The notes under the pieces: generated by a model
The model's input: the letters and a program-made list of their open reading frames with translations, nothing else
Databases searched by the model: none
Told to the model about the DNA's origin: nothing
Shown: positions 26,818 through 35,225 of the stretch, one piece after another
Position numbering within the stretch: position 1 is the first letter of the stretch
Layout of the letters: each line of letters begins with the position of its first letter
Program-made: the position numbers and the translations under genes
Source: Gammaproteobacteria bacterium
GTDB taxonomy: Bacteria; Pseudomonadota; Gammaproteobacteria; Pseudomonadales; Azotimanducaceae
Reading direction: 5' to 3'
Assembly (NCBI GenBank): GCA_009843635.1
Contig: VYDB01000152.1
Location: 1-43,328 of the forward strand
Length of the DNA stretch: 43,328 nt

Positions 26818-27681
26818 ATGCGTCTAAAAGACAAAGTGGCGGTCATCACCGGCGGCGCCAGCGGCATGGGCCGGGCGACGGCGCTCCGCTTTCTGGCCGA
26901 AGGAGCCAGCGTGGTCATCGCCGACTACAACGCCGAAACCGGGGCCGATGCCATGAAGGAGGCCGCCGACCAAGGCTTCGGGGAGCGCACTCGATTCGCC
27001 CGCACCGATGTGGCCGTGGAGGCGCAGGTCGAGAGCATGATCGCCACCGCCATAGACGCCTTCGGCCACCTCGACATCGTGTTCAACAACGCTGGGGTGG
27101 GCGGGGCCATCGGCCCATTGGGCGCCACCCGGGTGGAGGACTGGGACTACACCTTCGACGTGCTGGTCAAGGGCGTGTTCTTGGGCATCAAGCATGCCAC
27201 CCGGGTCATGCAAGCCCAGGGTCGGGGCGGGGCCATCATCAACACCGCCTCGGTCGCCGGATTAAGCGGCGATGCCGGCCCCATCGCCTACTCCGCCGCC
27301 AAGGCTGCGGTCATCAACCTCACCCGCGGCGCCGCCGTGGAGTTGGCCCCGGACCGCATTCGCGTCAATGCCATCTGTCCCGGCTTCATCGCCACGCCCT
27401 TGGCAGAGCAGGGACGGCCGGAGTCCACCCGCGCCGCCTTCGCCAAGTCGCAGCCTTGGCCGGACTACGGCCGCGGTGAGCACATTGCCGGGGCGGCCCT
27501 GTTCCTGGCCAGCGAAGACGCCGAGTTCGTCACCGGGGAGGCATTGATCGTCGATGGCGGCCTAAGCGCCGCCGGACCGGAGCTGTCGAAGAAATTCAGC
27601 CACATCTCGGCCCGGGAATCGGGCAAGGCTGGCATCACCCGAGGGTCAACGGGCGAGCCACCCGTCCTGCGGCGCATCTAG
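26818..27681 (+). CDS. SDR family oxidoreductase
   Basis: This is a 287-residue classical short-chain dehydrogenase/reductase. The cofactor motif TGGASGMG is at residues 11-18, NNAG at 90-93, the catalytic Ser in INTASVAG near 145 and Tyr158/Lys162 in YSAAK. An acidic residue after beta-2 (VVIADYN) favours NAD over NADP. The C-terminal 25 residues (GKAGITRGSTGEPPVLRRI) are an unusual tail. The ATG at 26818 follows a TAAGGA site. It is convergent with the enoyl-CoA hydratase at 27706. Confidence 0.92.
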   Translation: MRLKDKVAVITGGASGMGRATALRFLAEGASVVIADYNAETGADAMKEAADQGFGERTRFARTDVAVEAQVESMIATAIDAFGHLDIVFNNAGVGGAIGPLGATRVEDWDYTFDVLVKGVFLGIKHATRVMQAQGRGGAIINTASVAGLSGDAGPIAYSAAKAAVINLTRGAAVELAPDRIRVNAICPGFIATPLAEQGRPESTRAAFAKSQPWPDYGRGEHIAGAALFLASEDAEFVTGEALIVDGGLSAAGPELSKKFSHISARESGKAGITRGSTGEPPVLRRI

Positions 27682-27705
27682 CACCAAGCGAACCGCGATA
27701 TCCGC

Positions 27706-28536
27706 CTACTTCTTGTCGGCGGTTCGATAGTCCCCGTAGGCTTGGTCCCGCTTGCTCAAGGCTTGGGTCAACCCTTGGCGCATGTCGGCCAGATGGGCTT
27801 GGGTGGATGCGGTGAAGGTGGCGAGCTGCTGCATCTCGGTGCCCGCGCGGATGCCGGCACGGATGCCCATGGCATCCATCTGGCGATGCACCGCCCGCTT
27901 GTTGATCTGCTGCAAGTCGGTGGGCGTCATGGCCACCCGTTCGGCGATGCCGAGCACCTTTTCCTCCAGTTCATCCTCAGCGAAGGCGCGATTGGCGAAG
28001 CCGCTTTCAGCCGCTTCCTGGCCGGACATGTGGTCGCCGGTGAGCATGAGCTCCATGGCGCGGCGCAGGCCGACGATCCACGGGTAGAACTGGTTGTCCG
28101 GCGGGCTGATGGCGCGCACCACCGGATAGCCGATCTTGGCGTTATCCGCGACATAGACCAGATCGCAGGCGGTGGCGAGCTCGGTGCCGCCGGCGAGGCA
28201 GTAGCCATGCACCTGGGCGATCACCGGCTTGGCGAGATCCCAGATCTTGAAGAAGCCCTCCACCACGTGGCGCGGCCAGTTGGCGAGGCCGCCGGCGGTG
28301 TAGAAGGGCTGCTGCTGGCGCGAGTCGGACTTCAGGTCGTAGCCGGCCGAGAAGCAGCTGCCCGCCCCGCGGATGACCATGACGCGCACGGACTCATCCA
28401 CATCCGCCGCTTCCAAGGCGTGAAACAGCTCCGTGCGCAACTCGTTGGACAACGGGTTGCGCTTCTCCGGCCGGTTCAAGGTGATACGTCGAACCTGCGG
28501 TCGCGGTTCGTCAACGATGATCTTCTGGTAGTCCAT
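27706..28536 (-). CDS. Enoyl-CoA hydratase/isomerase family protein
   Basis: This 276-residue crotonase-superfamily protein has the oxyanion-hole elements GSCFSAGYDLKS and HGYCLAGGTELATACDLVYVA. The usual hydratase glutamates are not evident in the following segment (KIGYPVVRAISPPDNQFYPWIVG), so it may catalyse a different crotonase-type reaction. An AAGGAG site lies before the ATG at 28536. The LLM gene upstream on the same strand ends 24 bases away, so the two are likely cotranscribed. Confidence 0.9.
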   Translation of the reverse strand: MDYQKIIVDEPRPQVRRITLNRPEKRNPLSNELRTELFHALEAADVDESVRVMVIRGAGSCFSAGYDLKSDSRQQQPFYTAGGLANWPRHVVEGFFKIWDLAKPVIAQVHGYCLAGGTELATACDLVYVADNAKIGYPVVRAISPPDNQFYPWIVGLRRAMELMLTGDHMSGQEAAESGFANRAFAEDELEEKVLGIAERVAMTPTDLQQINKRAVHRQMDAMGIRAGIRAGTEMQQLATFTASTQAHLADMRQGLTQALSKRDQAYGDYRTADKK

Positions 28537-28560
28537 AGAGCGCTCCTTAAGGACTTAAGT

Positions 28561-29565
28561 CTATTGCCGCAATTGAAATCGATCGGCAGTGAACGCATCG
28601 AACGTGCGCTGCACGGCCTCCAAGGATGCCCCGATGGGTGCGACGATGTGCGTGTGGACGCCGCCGTCGGCATCCGCCTGAATGCGCTCCCGGATTTCGT
28701 CCTCGGTGCCGATGATGGCGATCTCGTCGATCAAGGCATCGCTCAGGGCGCCGGTGGTGCGGGCGCGGTCCTTGGCGGCCCAGCCTTCGGTGATCACGTC
28801 CGCCGTCTCCGCATGGCCAGACCAAGCCAGGAACTTGTTGTACACGGGCGTCGCGTAATAGGGCGCAAAGGCAGCGCGGAACAGGTCGCGAGCGGCAGGC
28901 TTGTCGTCGGTGGCCAGCACCATGGCGCGATTGACGATTTCCACCTCCCGCCAGTCCTTGCCCGCCCGCTCAGCGCCGATGCGCACATGTTCCATCATCT
29001 TCGGCAACGCACTCTTCGGCCAGAGATTGAAGATCACCCCATCGCCCACCTCGGCGGCCATCTCGATCATCTTGGGCCGCAGTGCGGCGATGTAGATGGG
29101 CGGTGGGCTTTCCAAGGGCGCCTGGCGGTAGCCCCGGCTGTTCAGGGTGACGCCCTGGAAATTCGACTTCTCGCCGGTGAGCATGGAACGCACCATGAGC
29201 GCCGTCTCGCTGACCCGGGTGACGGGCTTGTCGAGCGGGATGCCGTTCCAAGCGCCCATGATGGTCTGGCTGGAGGAGCCAATCCCCATGACGAAGCGGC
29301 CCGGCAGCAACTGGCCGAGCACGTTGACGCTGGCGGCGATCACCGCCGGGGTGCGGGTGTACACCGGCGTCACGGCGACGCCGATGCGGATGGACTGGGT
29401 ATGGTGCGCCACCGCCGCCACCTGGGTGAGCGTGTCCGGGGCGCCCGAATCGGAAAACCAAGCGTCCGGATAGCCATTGTCCTCCGCCCACTTTAGCCGT
29501 TCCAGGGTATGCCGAATGTCCGGCCCCGCCGGCAGGGTCACGGCCATTCGTTTCGCCAGTGTCAT
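28561..29565 (-). CDS. LLM class flavin-dependent oxidoreductase
   Basis: This 334-residue protein has the luciferase-like monooxygenase TIM barrel, with typical segments RLKWAEDNGYPDAWFSDSG, SIRIGVAVTPVYTRTPAVIAASVNVLGQLLPGRFVMGIGSSSQT and PPPIYIAALRPKMIEMAAEVGDGVIFN. Members use FMN or F420; the cofactor cannot be told. It precedes and probably shares a transcript with the enoyl-CoA hydratase. A second, distinct LLM protein lies at 31764-32801. Confidence 0.9.
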   Translation of the reverse strand: MTLAKRMAVTLPAGPDIRHTLERLKWAEDNGYPDAWFSDSGAPDTLTQVAAVAHHTQSIRIGVAVTPVYTRTPAVIAASVNVLGQLLPGRFVMGIGSSSQTIMGAWNGIPLDKPVTRVSETALMVRSMLTGEKSNFQGVTLNSRGYRQAPLESPPPIYIAALRPKMIEMAAEVGDGVIFNLWPKSALPKMMEHVRIGAERAGKDWREVEIVNRAMVLATDDKPAARDLFRAAFAPYYATPVYNKFLAWSGHAETADVITEGWAAKDRARTTGALSDALIDEIAIIGTEDEIRERIQADADGGVHTHIVAPIGASLEAVQRTFDAFTADRFQLRQ

Positions 29566-29662
29566 GTCTAATCTTCCCCCAAGCTCATCGATTTTGAAAT
29601 CACTTACTTATGTGTTCCTACCGGGCACCGTGCCCTTCTACTGTCCGCGTACCCACCTTCCT

Positions 29663-29704
29663 CTACGGTAGCTGCAAGACCGTACTCTCAAGTACTACGG
29701 TAGC
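29663..29704. repeat. Direct repeat and hairpin in 184-bp intergenic region
   Basis: CTACGGTAGC occurs twice (29663-29672 and 29695-29704). Between and overlapping them, ACCGTACT (29679-29686) can pair with AGTA-CGGT around a four-base loop with a three-base bulge. The region lies between the M48 peptidase stop and the LLM start, both on the minus strand, and could be an operator or part of a terminator. Nothing else was recognised in 29566-29749. Confidence 0.4.
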
Positions 29705-29749
29705 AGGACCTTAAACAGGTGAGGTGCGATTCTTCCTCAGATGTGCGTG

Positions 29750-31000
29750 CTAGAGGCTCTCCATGGTCCGCCGAATGTAGGCTGCATCCCAAGCATCGGG
29801 GTTAAGAGCCAAGTATTTCTCGAAATTTCGCCGGGCGGATTCAACGTCGCCCTTCTTCACGTTGATCTTGGCCCATTCACGATAACCTTCCGCGGGCATG
29901 CCGCTCTCCGAATTTGCTCCCCGACCGAACGCATCTGCTGCCTGAGTGAGCGCCTCACGCTGCTGCCGCCCCTTTAGTGACTTGGCATGGGAAGCCCAAG
30001 ACTTCGCTTCCAAATAGGCAGCGTAGCCTGGAATGATGCCGAATTCAGTCTGGGCTTTGACAATGGCCGCGAACTGCTGGGGGCTCTGAACTTCCATCTC
30101 GTCGACAATCCAGTCGTCCCTATAGGCGTCAATCAGCGGACGAATGGTATTGGGGACCTCGCCCTCGATTCCCACAGAAGCATCCGCTGCCGCCATCTGC
30201 GATTCGTTTACCATGTCAGATAAGTAAGACAACCGCTCTTGCGGGGTCGGATGGGTAGCCAAGAGGCTAAATCCCGATTCCTTCCCCCCCGCCGCTTGTT
30301 CATCAACGAGTTTTTTCCAAATCCGATGGGCTCCCGCCACGTCGAGCCCATTCTTTTGCATCCATTCGAAGCCTTCCATGTCAGCTTGCTTCTCCTGTGC
30401 ACGGTCGTAGGCCACGAGTTGGAATGCAGCAACGACACTCGCCGTTTGCAACATCAACATGGCCGTGTTTGACATGTTCTGGGCGTTCGCCACACCATCA
30501 TAGGTTGTCGCGGATGCGGAAGCGACAGACCCCGCAGCTGACACGAGGGCACCAACCATGGCAAACCCTGAAGCCGTCCTACGCCACCTCCGCATACTCA
30601 TTACCGAGTGACGACGAGTGAAATGGGAAGCCTCATGGCCAAGCACCGCCGCCAACTCAGCATCATCGCTGATTCGAAGCAACAGCCCAGACTGCACGAA
30701 CATAGCCCCATTGGGCATCATAAAGGCATTGAATCCCGGTGCCCTGACCGCGTAAACACGGAGGTTCTCGCACAGCCGCCCTACCGTTTTGCAGGTCAGC
30801 GAGTGCAACGCACCATTGAGACGGTTGTCCGCGATAAATTTGTTGGAAGTTCTGAGGTATTGTTCATGCCGATCAACCAGCATCCACAACCCGGCTTCGT
30901 CTCGGTCAAGTCCAACAGGCTGTGCAGCCACCGAGGCTTGCACCCAACCCAGAAATACTGCTAGCGAGCATATTTGCAAATGCCGCCGGAAAGACTGCAT
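29750..31000 (-). CDS. Periplasmic M48 family metalloprotease with TPR-like C-terminus
   Basis: This 416-residue zinc protease of the BepA/YfgC type has a Sec signal (MQSFRRHLQICSLAVFLGWVQASVAA), the HExxH motif at residues 122-126 in LGHEASHFTRRH and the third ligand Glu in RAQEKQADMEGFEWM. The C-terminal region ends in a TPR-like repeat (VKKGDVESARRNFEKYLALNPDAWDAAYI). BepA-like proteins degrade or assemble outer-membrane proteins such as LptD. The ATG at 31000 gives the signal peptide; the longer frame would overlap the upstream lipoprotein gene, whose stop lies 13 bases away. Confidence 0.88.
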   Translation of the reverse strand: MQSFRRHLQICSLAVFLGWVQASVAAQPVGLDRDEAGLWMLVDRHEQYLRTSNKFIADNRLNGALHSLTCKTVGRLCENLRVYAVRAPGFNAFMMPNGAMFVQSGLLLRISDDAELAAVLGHEASHFTRRHSVMSMRRWRRTASGFAMVGALVSAAGSVASASATTYDGVANAQNMSNTAMLMLQTASVVAAFQLVAYDRAQEKQADMEGFEWMQKNGLDVAGAHRIWKKLVDEQAAGGKESGFSLLATHPTPQERLSYLSDMVNESQMAAADASVGIEGEVPNTIRPLIDAYRDDWIVDEMEVQSPQQFAAIVKAQTEFGIIPGYAAYLEAKSWASHAKSLKGRQQREALTQAADAFGRGANSESGMPAEGYREWAKINVKKGDVESARRNFEKYLALNPDAWDAAYIRRTMESL

Positions 31001-31013
31001 AACGAACCAATCT

Positions 31014-31721
31014 CTACAACGGAAAGTCCCGCAGCAAATGCTCCACCGCTCGCGCCCACTTTTTCTCGTCCGCATTGAGTACATCCCCCACCTCCGCCAA
31101 GGCCTGATCGTCAAAGTTCGCCCACTTTACGTGCCCGTCCCGGAGGTCGATCAATGCACTTCGAAATTGCAGGGAATTGGTTTCAATAGCGGCACCTGCA
31201 AAACTGGCCAGAACCGCTGTGACCATGCGACCTGAGGTGGCTCGGTTGGCTTTCAGTACCACCATGAGAAGATAGGCTTTGTCTTGGTTCCGAAGATGCC
31301 CCATTTCGCTCTCACCCAAGAAATAGTCTCTATCGCCCCCTAGGGAAGCCATGCCAAGCCTTTCCTTGAGCAACCGCAGCTCAATCGCATCAAGCTGGGT
31401 GTTCAGTTGGCGAATCATGCCAATATCCCTGTCAGCAAGGCTCTCGCCATACTCAACAAACTCGACTCCACTGCTCCAAAAGTGCTCTCGAAGAGACGCC
31501 ATAAGCGCTCCGGACACAGCCTCAGACCAATCCGCTTCGGGCTCAGTGTTTCCTCCGGCGTTCAGCCGGGAGATCACCACATCCGGGGGAAGCAGCAAGA
31601 CAGTCGGCTCCACAGGCACCGACTGGGCGTCCGCCGATTGATACACCAAGGACTGAGCCGCGCATCCACCAAGGACCACAGCAACCAAAACGCAAACGAA
31701 ACAACGTGCTAAAGCTCTCAC
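31014..31721 (-). CDS. Lipoprotein of unknown function
   Basis: This 235-residue exported protein has a signal sequence with lipobox VLGGC, the lipidated Cys being residue 20 (MRALARCFVCVLVAVVLGGC). The GTG at 31721 follows a GAGGG site; the earlier TTG at 31742 only adds residues before the signal. The mature part (PTVLLLPPDVVISRLNAGGNTEPEADWSEAVSGALMASLREHF) has no family I recognise. It is directly upstream of the M48 protease and likely cotranscribed, which suggests a shared envelope role. Confidence 0.7.
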   Translation of the reverse strand: MRALARCFVCVLVAVVLGGCAAQSLVYQSADAQSVPVEPTVLLLPPDVVISRLNAGGNTEPEADWSEAVSGALMASLREHFWSSGVEFVEYGESLADRDIGMIRQLNTQLDAIELRLLKERLGMASLGGDRDYFLGESEMGHLRNQDKAYLLMVVLKANRATSGRMVTAVLASFAGAAIETNSLQFRSALIDLRDGHVKWANFDDQALAEVGDVLNADEKKWARAVEHLLRDFPL

Positions 31722-31763
31722 ATCAATGCCCTCATCTACCAAACGAATGCCTCACAACGACCT

Positions 31764-32801
31764 CTACAGCATCGCCTCTGCCACCATCGCCAAAGCCTCT
31801 GGCTGTTGGCAGCCGAGCAGCATGCTCGACACTTCGCCGCGGCCCGCCGCCTCTTGCCAACGCTGCAGGCGGTCCTTGATGCGGTCCGCCGGGCCGACGA
31901 GGTGGCAGGCGTCGATCAGTTCGGCTGGCACCTCGGCCATGGCCTCGTCCTTGCGGCCGGCGAGGTAGAGGTCCTGGATCTTCACCGCCGCCTCTTCAAA
32001 GCCGAGCCGCTTGGCGTAGTCGTTGTAGAAGTTCCTGCCCCGAGCGCCCATGCCGCCGATATACAGGGCCATGCTGCCGCGAATGGGCATCATGCACTGC
32101 TCGACGTCGTCGCCCATCACCACCGTGACGAAGGGGGCCACGTCAAATTGGGTCATGTCCTTGTCGCCAGCCTTGGCGAAGCCGCGCTGGATGGGTTCCT
32201 GGAAGACATGGAACTGCCCGGGATCCATCCAGACCGGGAAGAAGCCGTCGGCCACCTCGGCGGCCGCTGCCACGCCGGCTGGGGTGATGCTGGCGGCATA
32301 GATGGGGATGTCCTCCTCGCAGTGCAGGATGCTCTTCAGCGGCTTGCCAAGGCCGGTGGCGCCTTCACCCGCGTAAGGGAGCTGATAGAGGCTGCCATCG
32401 AAGGTCGACGGCGCTTGCCGGGCGAAGATCTGCTTCATGATCCGCACGTACTCCTTCAGCCGGGTCACCGGCTTGCCGTAGGGCACGCCGTGCCAGCCCT
32501 CCACCACCTGCGGCCCGGACGCGCCCAGGCCACAGAGGAAGCGCCCGCCGGAGAGCTCCGCGAGGCTCATGGCGGTCATCGCCGCCATGGCGGGCGTGCG
32601 GGCAGGCATCTGCATGATGGCGGTGCCGACCTTGATGGTCTCGGTCTGCGCCAGAATCCAGGTTGCGGTGGTCACGGCATCCGCGCCGTAGGCCTCCGCG
32701 GTCCAAACCGATTCGTAGCCCAAGCTTTCCGCATGGCGGATGGCGTCCATCGGCAGGCTCAGCTTGCGGCCACCATAGCCGCCCAAGATGCCTAACTTCA
32801 T
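31764..32801 (-). CDS. LLM class flavin-dependent oxidoreductase
   Basis: This is a 345-residue luciferase-like monooxygenase family protein. It begins MKLGILGGYGGRKLSLPMDAIRHAESLGYESVWTAEAYGADA and continues with TIKVGTAIMQMPARTPAMAAMTAMSLAELSGGRFLCGLGASGPQVVEGWHG and IPIYAASITPAGVAAAAEVADGFFP, all typical of F420- or FMN-dependent members. The ATG at 32801 is chosen by the family start. It is divergent from the membrane nuclease-like gene and lies downstream of no obvious operon partner. Confidence 0.9.
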   Translation of the reverse strand: MKLGILGGYGGRKLSLPMDAIRHAESLGYESVWTAEAYGADAVTTATWILAQTETIKVGTAIMQMPARTPAMAAMTAMSLAELSGGRFLCGLGASGPQVVEGWHGVPYGKPVTRLKEYVRIMKQIFARQAPSTFDGSLYQLPYAGEGATGLGKPLKSILHCEEDIPIYAASITPAGVAAAAEVADGFFPVWMDPGQFHVFQEPIQRGFAKAGDKDMTQFDVAPFVTVVMGDDVEQCMMPIRGSMALYIGGMGARGRNFYNDYAKRLGFEEAAVKIQDLYLAGRKDEAMAEVPAELIDACHLVGPADRIKDRLQRWQEAAGRGEVSSMLLGCQQPEALAMVAEAML

Positions 32802-32896
32802 TGTGTACCCCCGAGTGTCGAAATAGTCGAAATAAAGTGGCGAGCGGCGCAAAATACCAACCCTGAACACTAGGCACAACCGAAGATGCGGAATCA

Positions 32897-34114
32897 ATGA
32901 GCGAATCGGAGCCTACGGACATACCCGAAGGGCCAACGGAATCAGGCAGCGGCCAGATCAGCCCCCTGTCCATTCAGGCGGCGGCCTTGGTGCGCTCCAT
33001 CGAGTCGCTGTCGTCGGTCTTTTGGATCGGCTTCGGCGGCACCTTCCTGTCGATGCTCTTCGCGGGCCTAAGCCAACTGGAGGTCAACGCCGCCACCGAC
33101 TACATCTATCTCGGCGAATACCAAGTGCCGAAGTCCATCCTGCCGTTGGTCTCAGTGGGATTCGCCGGCTTCACCTTCTGGCTGACCGGCAACCGCATGA
33201 CCATGCTGAGCCGTGCGCTGCAGAGAAGCCATCTGCCGCAGAGCACGGTGCACGAGATCTTCCGCCTCAATCCCCCCGTCCTCAACATCTTCGACGCCGA
33301 CAACGCCAAGCCTTGGAAGCCCACTACCGGCATCAACGTACTTATCATCAACTGGTCCATCTTCTTCGGCAACAGTCTGGCGCTCACTTGGTCCTCCGCG
33401 CTGCAGCAGGGCGCCGCGTTCGGCGATTTCGACTTGCCGCTGCTGGCGCTCTATCTCGCGCTCACCATCCTAGTGCTCGCTTACGCACGCCAAGCCATCG
33501 GGCCACCGCTCGCGGCGACTCACCGCACCCTGCACGGCATGAGCTTGCGGGTGGCCTGGCCGCGCTACTTGGTCGCTGGCGCCATGGTCTCCGCCGTGTT
33601 CATCATCAACCATTGGGATCAGTTGGACGCGCCAGCGGAGCAGGCCGACAACCTGCTCGGCCCCGCGGTAGGCAATGCCATCGACGGCGAAACGCTGTTT
33701 CTGCGCGGGGTGGAGGTGCAGCTCTTCGGCATGGATGCAGTCGAGGCCGATCAAGTCTGTCAAGACGCCGAGGGCGCGGACTACTCCTGCGGCCGCCTCG
33801 CCACCCACGCACTGCAGACGCTGCTGCTGGAGAGCTCGGTGGTTTGCTTTCCGCTATTCACCGTCAACGAAAACCGGGTGGTGGCCGTTTGCGAACTGAC
33901 CGATGAGGAAGCTAACGTGCCCTCATCCCCGCTGGAGTTCATGCAGGAAGGCCGAGAGCTCAATCTCTCGCGCCTGATGATCGCGCGCGGCCACGCCTTG
34001 AGCATCGGCATCGGCGCGCAATTCTTCAGTGCCGACCAGGACGAAGCGCAGCGTCAGCGCATCGGCATTTGGCAAGGCTCGTTTCAACCCCCCAGCGCTT
34101 GGCGGCGGCGCTGA
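32897..34114 (+). CDS. Membrane protein with C-terminal SNase-like domain
   Basis: The protein has 405 residues. The N-terminal half has about four membrane spans (FWIGFGGTFLSMLFAG, ILPLVSVGFAGFTFWL, LALYLALTILVLAYA and YLVAGAMVSAVFII). The C-terminal 150 residues resemble staphylococcal-nuclease-like domains: AIDGETLFLRGVEVQLFGMDAVEADQVC, ADYSCGRLATHALQTLL and NRVVAVCELTD. Compared with SNase, the Asp of DGDT is Glu and the catalytic Arg before the LxGxD strand is Gln, while Asp, Glu and the second Arg are kept, so nuclease activity is doubtful. The domain would face the periplasm or cytoplasm depending on topology. The next gene, a DsbA-like protein, follows after 22 bases. Confidence 0.75.
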   Translation: MSESEPTDIPEGPTESGSGQISPLSIQAAALVRSIESLSSVFWIGFGGTFLSMLFAGLSQLEVNAATDYIYLGEYQVPKSILPLVSVGFAGFTFWLTGNRMTMLSRALQRSHLPQSTVHEIFRLNPPVLNIFDADNAKPWKPTTGINVLIINWSIFFGNSLALTWSSALQQGAAFGDFDLPLLALYLALTILVLAYARQAIGPPLAATHRTLHGMSLRVAWPRYLVAGAMVSAVFIINHWDQLDAPAEQADNLLGPAVGNAIDGETLFLRGVEVQLFGMDAVEADQVCQDAEGADYSCGRLATHALQTLLLESSVVCFPLFTVNENRVVAVCELTDEEANVPSSPLEFMQEGRELNLSRLMIARGHALSIGIGAQFFSADQDEAQRQRIGIWQGSFQPPSAWRRR

Positions 34115-34136
34115 GGATCGACTTTAGGAGTCGCAC

Positions 34137-34865
34137 ATGGCAAAGCAAGGTTCCCGAGGCAAATCCCGCCGACGCAAGCAAAGCGCGCAGGAACAACGGA
34201 TCAGCCTCCTGCGCCGGGGAATAGCCACCGGCATTGGTTTCGTCGTCGTCGGCCTGGTGATTGGAGGCCTCTTGTACAGCACCGGATCGGTGGATAGCGA
34301 TGAAATCGTCGAGGGCGAACACTACGAGGTGGTGGCGGATGCCCCTCGGCGCCGACCTGGCGCACCCGTCACCGTCACGGAGTTCTTCTCCTACGGCTGC
34401 GTCCACTGCCGGAACTTCGATCCCTTGATCGAGGACTGGCGCAAGAACTTAAGCGACGGCGCGACCTTCGAGCGGGCGCCCGTGGCGTTTTCCCCGGAGT
34501 GGGCCATGCTCGGCCAAGCCTACTTGGCCTTGAAGCAGACCGGAGCACTTGCGCAAAACCACGAACGGCTGTTTCGCGCCATTCACGACAACGGGCGGCA
34601 ATTCCTGGGCCCCGGCCAAATTGCGGACTTTGTGGATGGCCACGGCATCAGCCGAGAGGCTTTCCTGGAGGCTTACAGCTCCACCGAGGTCCGCCGGGCA
34701 TTGGCCCGCAACGAGGCGCGGCAGAACCGCTTGGGCATCTCGTCCGTCCCCAGCCTCGCCGTCGCCGACAAATACCGCATCAACATGGACGTTGGCCGCC
34801 GCCAAGCCTTGGACGTGGCGGACCACCTAGTGGCCCTGGAGCAAGGCAATCCGAAGCCGGATTGA
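34137..34865 (+). CDS. Membrane-anchored DsbA-like thioredoxin-fold oxidoreductase
   Basis: This 242-residue protein has a basic cytoplasmic N-terminus, one membrane span (about residues 27-47) and a thioredoxin fold of the DsbA/Com1 type. The active site is Cys88-Val-His-Cys91 in FFSYGCVHCRNFDP, and the cis-Pro loop is SSVPSLAV. It would catalyse disulfide formation or isomerisation in the periplasm. The ATG at 34137 follows a TAGGAG site. Its stop is 14 bases from the stop of the convergent STAS gene. Confidence 0.88.
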   Translation: MAKQGSRGKSRRRKQSAQEQRISLLRRGIATGIGFVVVGLVIGGLLYSTGSVDSDEIVEGEHYEVVADAPRRRPGAPVTVTEFFSYGCVHCRNFDPLIEDWRKNLSDGATFERAPVAFSPEWAMLGQAYLALKQTGALAQNHERLFRAIHDNGRQFLGPGQIADFVDGHGISREAFLEAYSSTEVRRALARNEARQNRLGISSVPSLAVADKYRINMDVGRRQALDVADHLVALEQGNPKPD

Positions 34866-34879
34866 GAGGCATCGCCCCG

Positions 34880-35218
34880 TTAGTTGCCCAAGGCGGAACA
34901 GGCCTCCTCGACCGTGTCAAACACCTTCAGGAACAGCACGAATCCGCTGACTTCCAGTATCTCGAGAATGCGATCGGAGACGCGGCACACCGCAATTTGC
35001 CCGCCTTCGGCGTCAGCCTTCTTGCTGGCGACCAGCAAGCCGCGCAGGCCTGCGCTGCTCATGTAGGACAGCTCGCCGCAATCGAGAACGATGCGGCCGC
35101 CACCCTCGCTGACGGCTGCCACCAAGCCCAACTCCCAGTCCCTAGCCACCGCCGAATCGACGCGCCCAACGACCGACACCAGCGCAACGCCTTCAGATAA
35201 GCGCGATGTAATCTCCAT
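34880..35218 (-). CDS. STAS domain protein (anti-sigma factor antagonist-like)
   Basis: This is a 112-residue single STAS domain like SpoIIAA/RsbV. The strand-helix switch reads IVLDCGELSYMSSAGLRGLLVASKKA, with the phosphorylatable Ser at 54 or 55. No kinase or sigma factor gene is adjacent. It starts seven bases after the glnE stop on the same strand, so it is probably cotranscribed with glnE; a functional link with nitrogen control is not known. Confidence 0.88.
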   Translation of the reverse strand: MEITSRLSEGVALVSVVGRVDSAVARDWELGLVAAVSEGGGRIVLDCGELSYMSSAGLRGLLVASKKADAEGGQIAVCRVSDRILEILEVSGFVLFLKVFDTVEEACSALGN

Positions 35219-35225
35219 AACGATT

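Noticed and set aside
27742-29496. A 584-codon plus-strand open frame opposite the hydratase and LLM genes
   Set aside because: It spans two well-identified minus-strand genes and their gap; the translation is compositionally odd and unlike any family.
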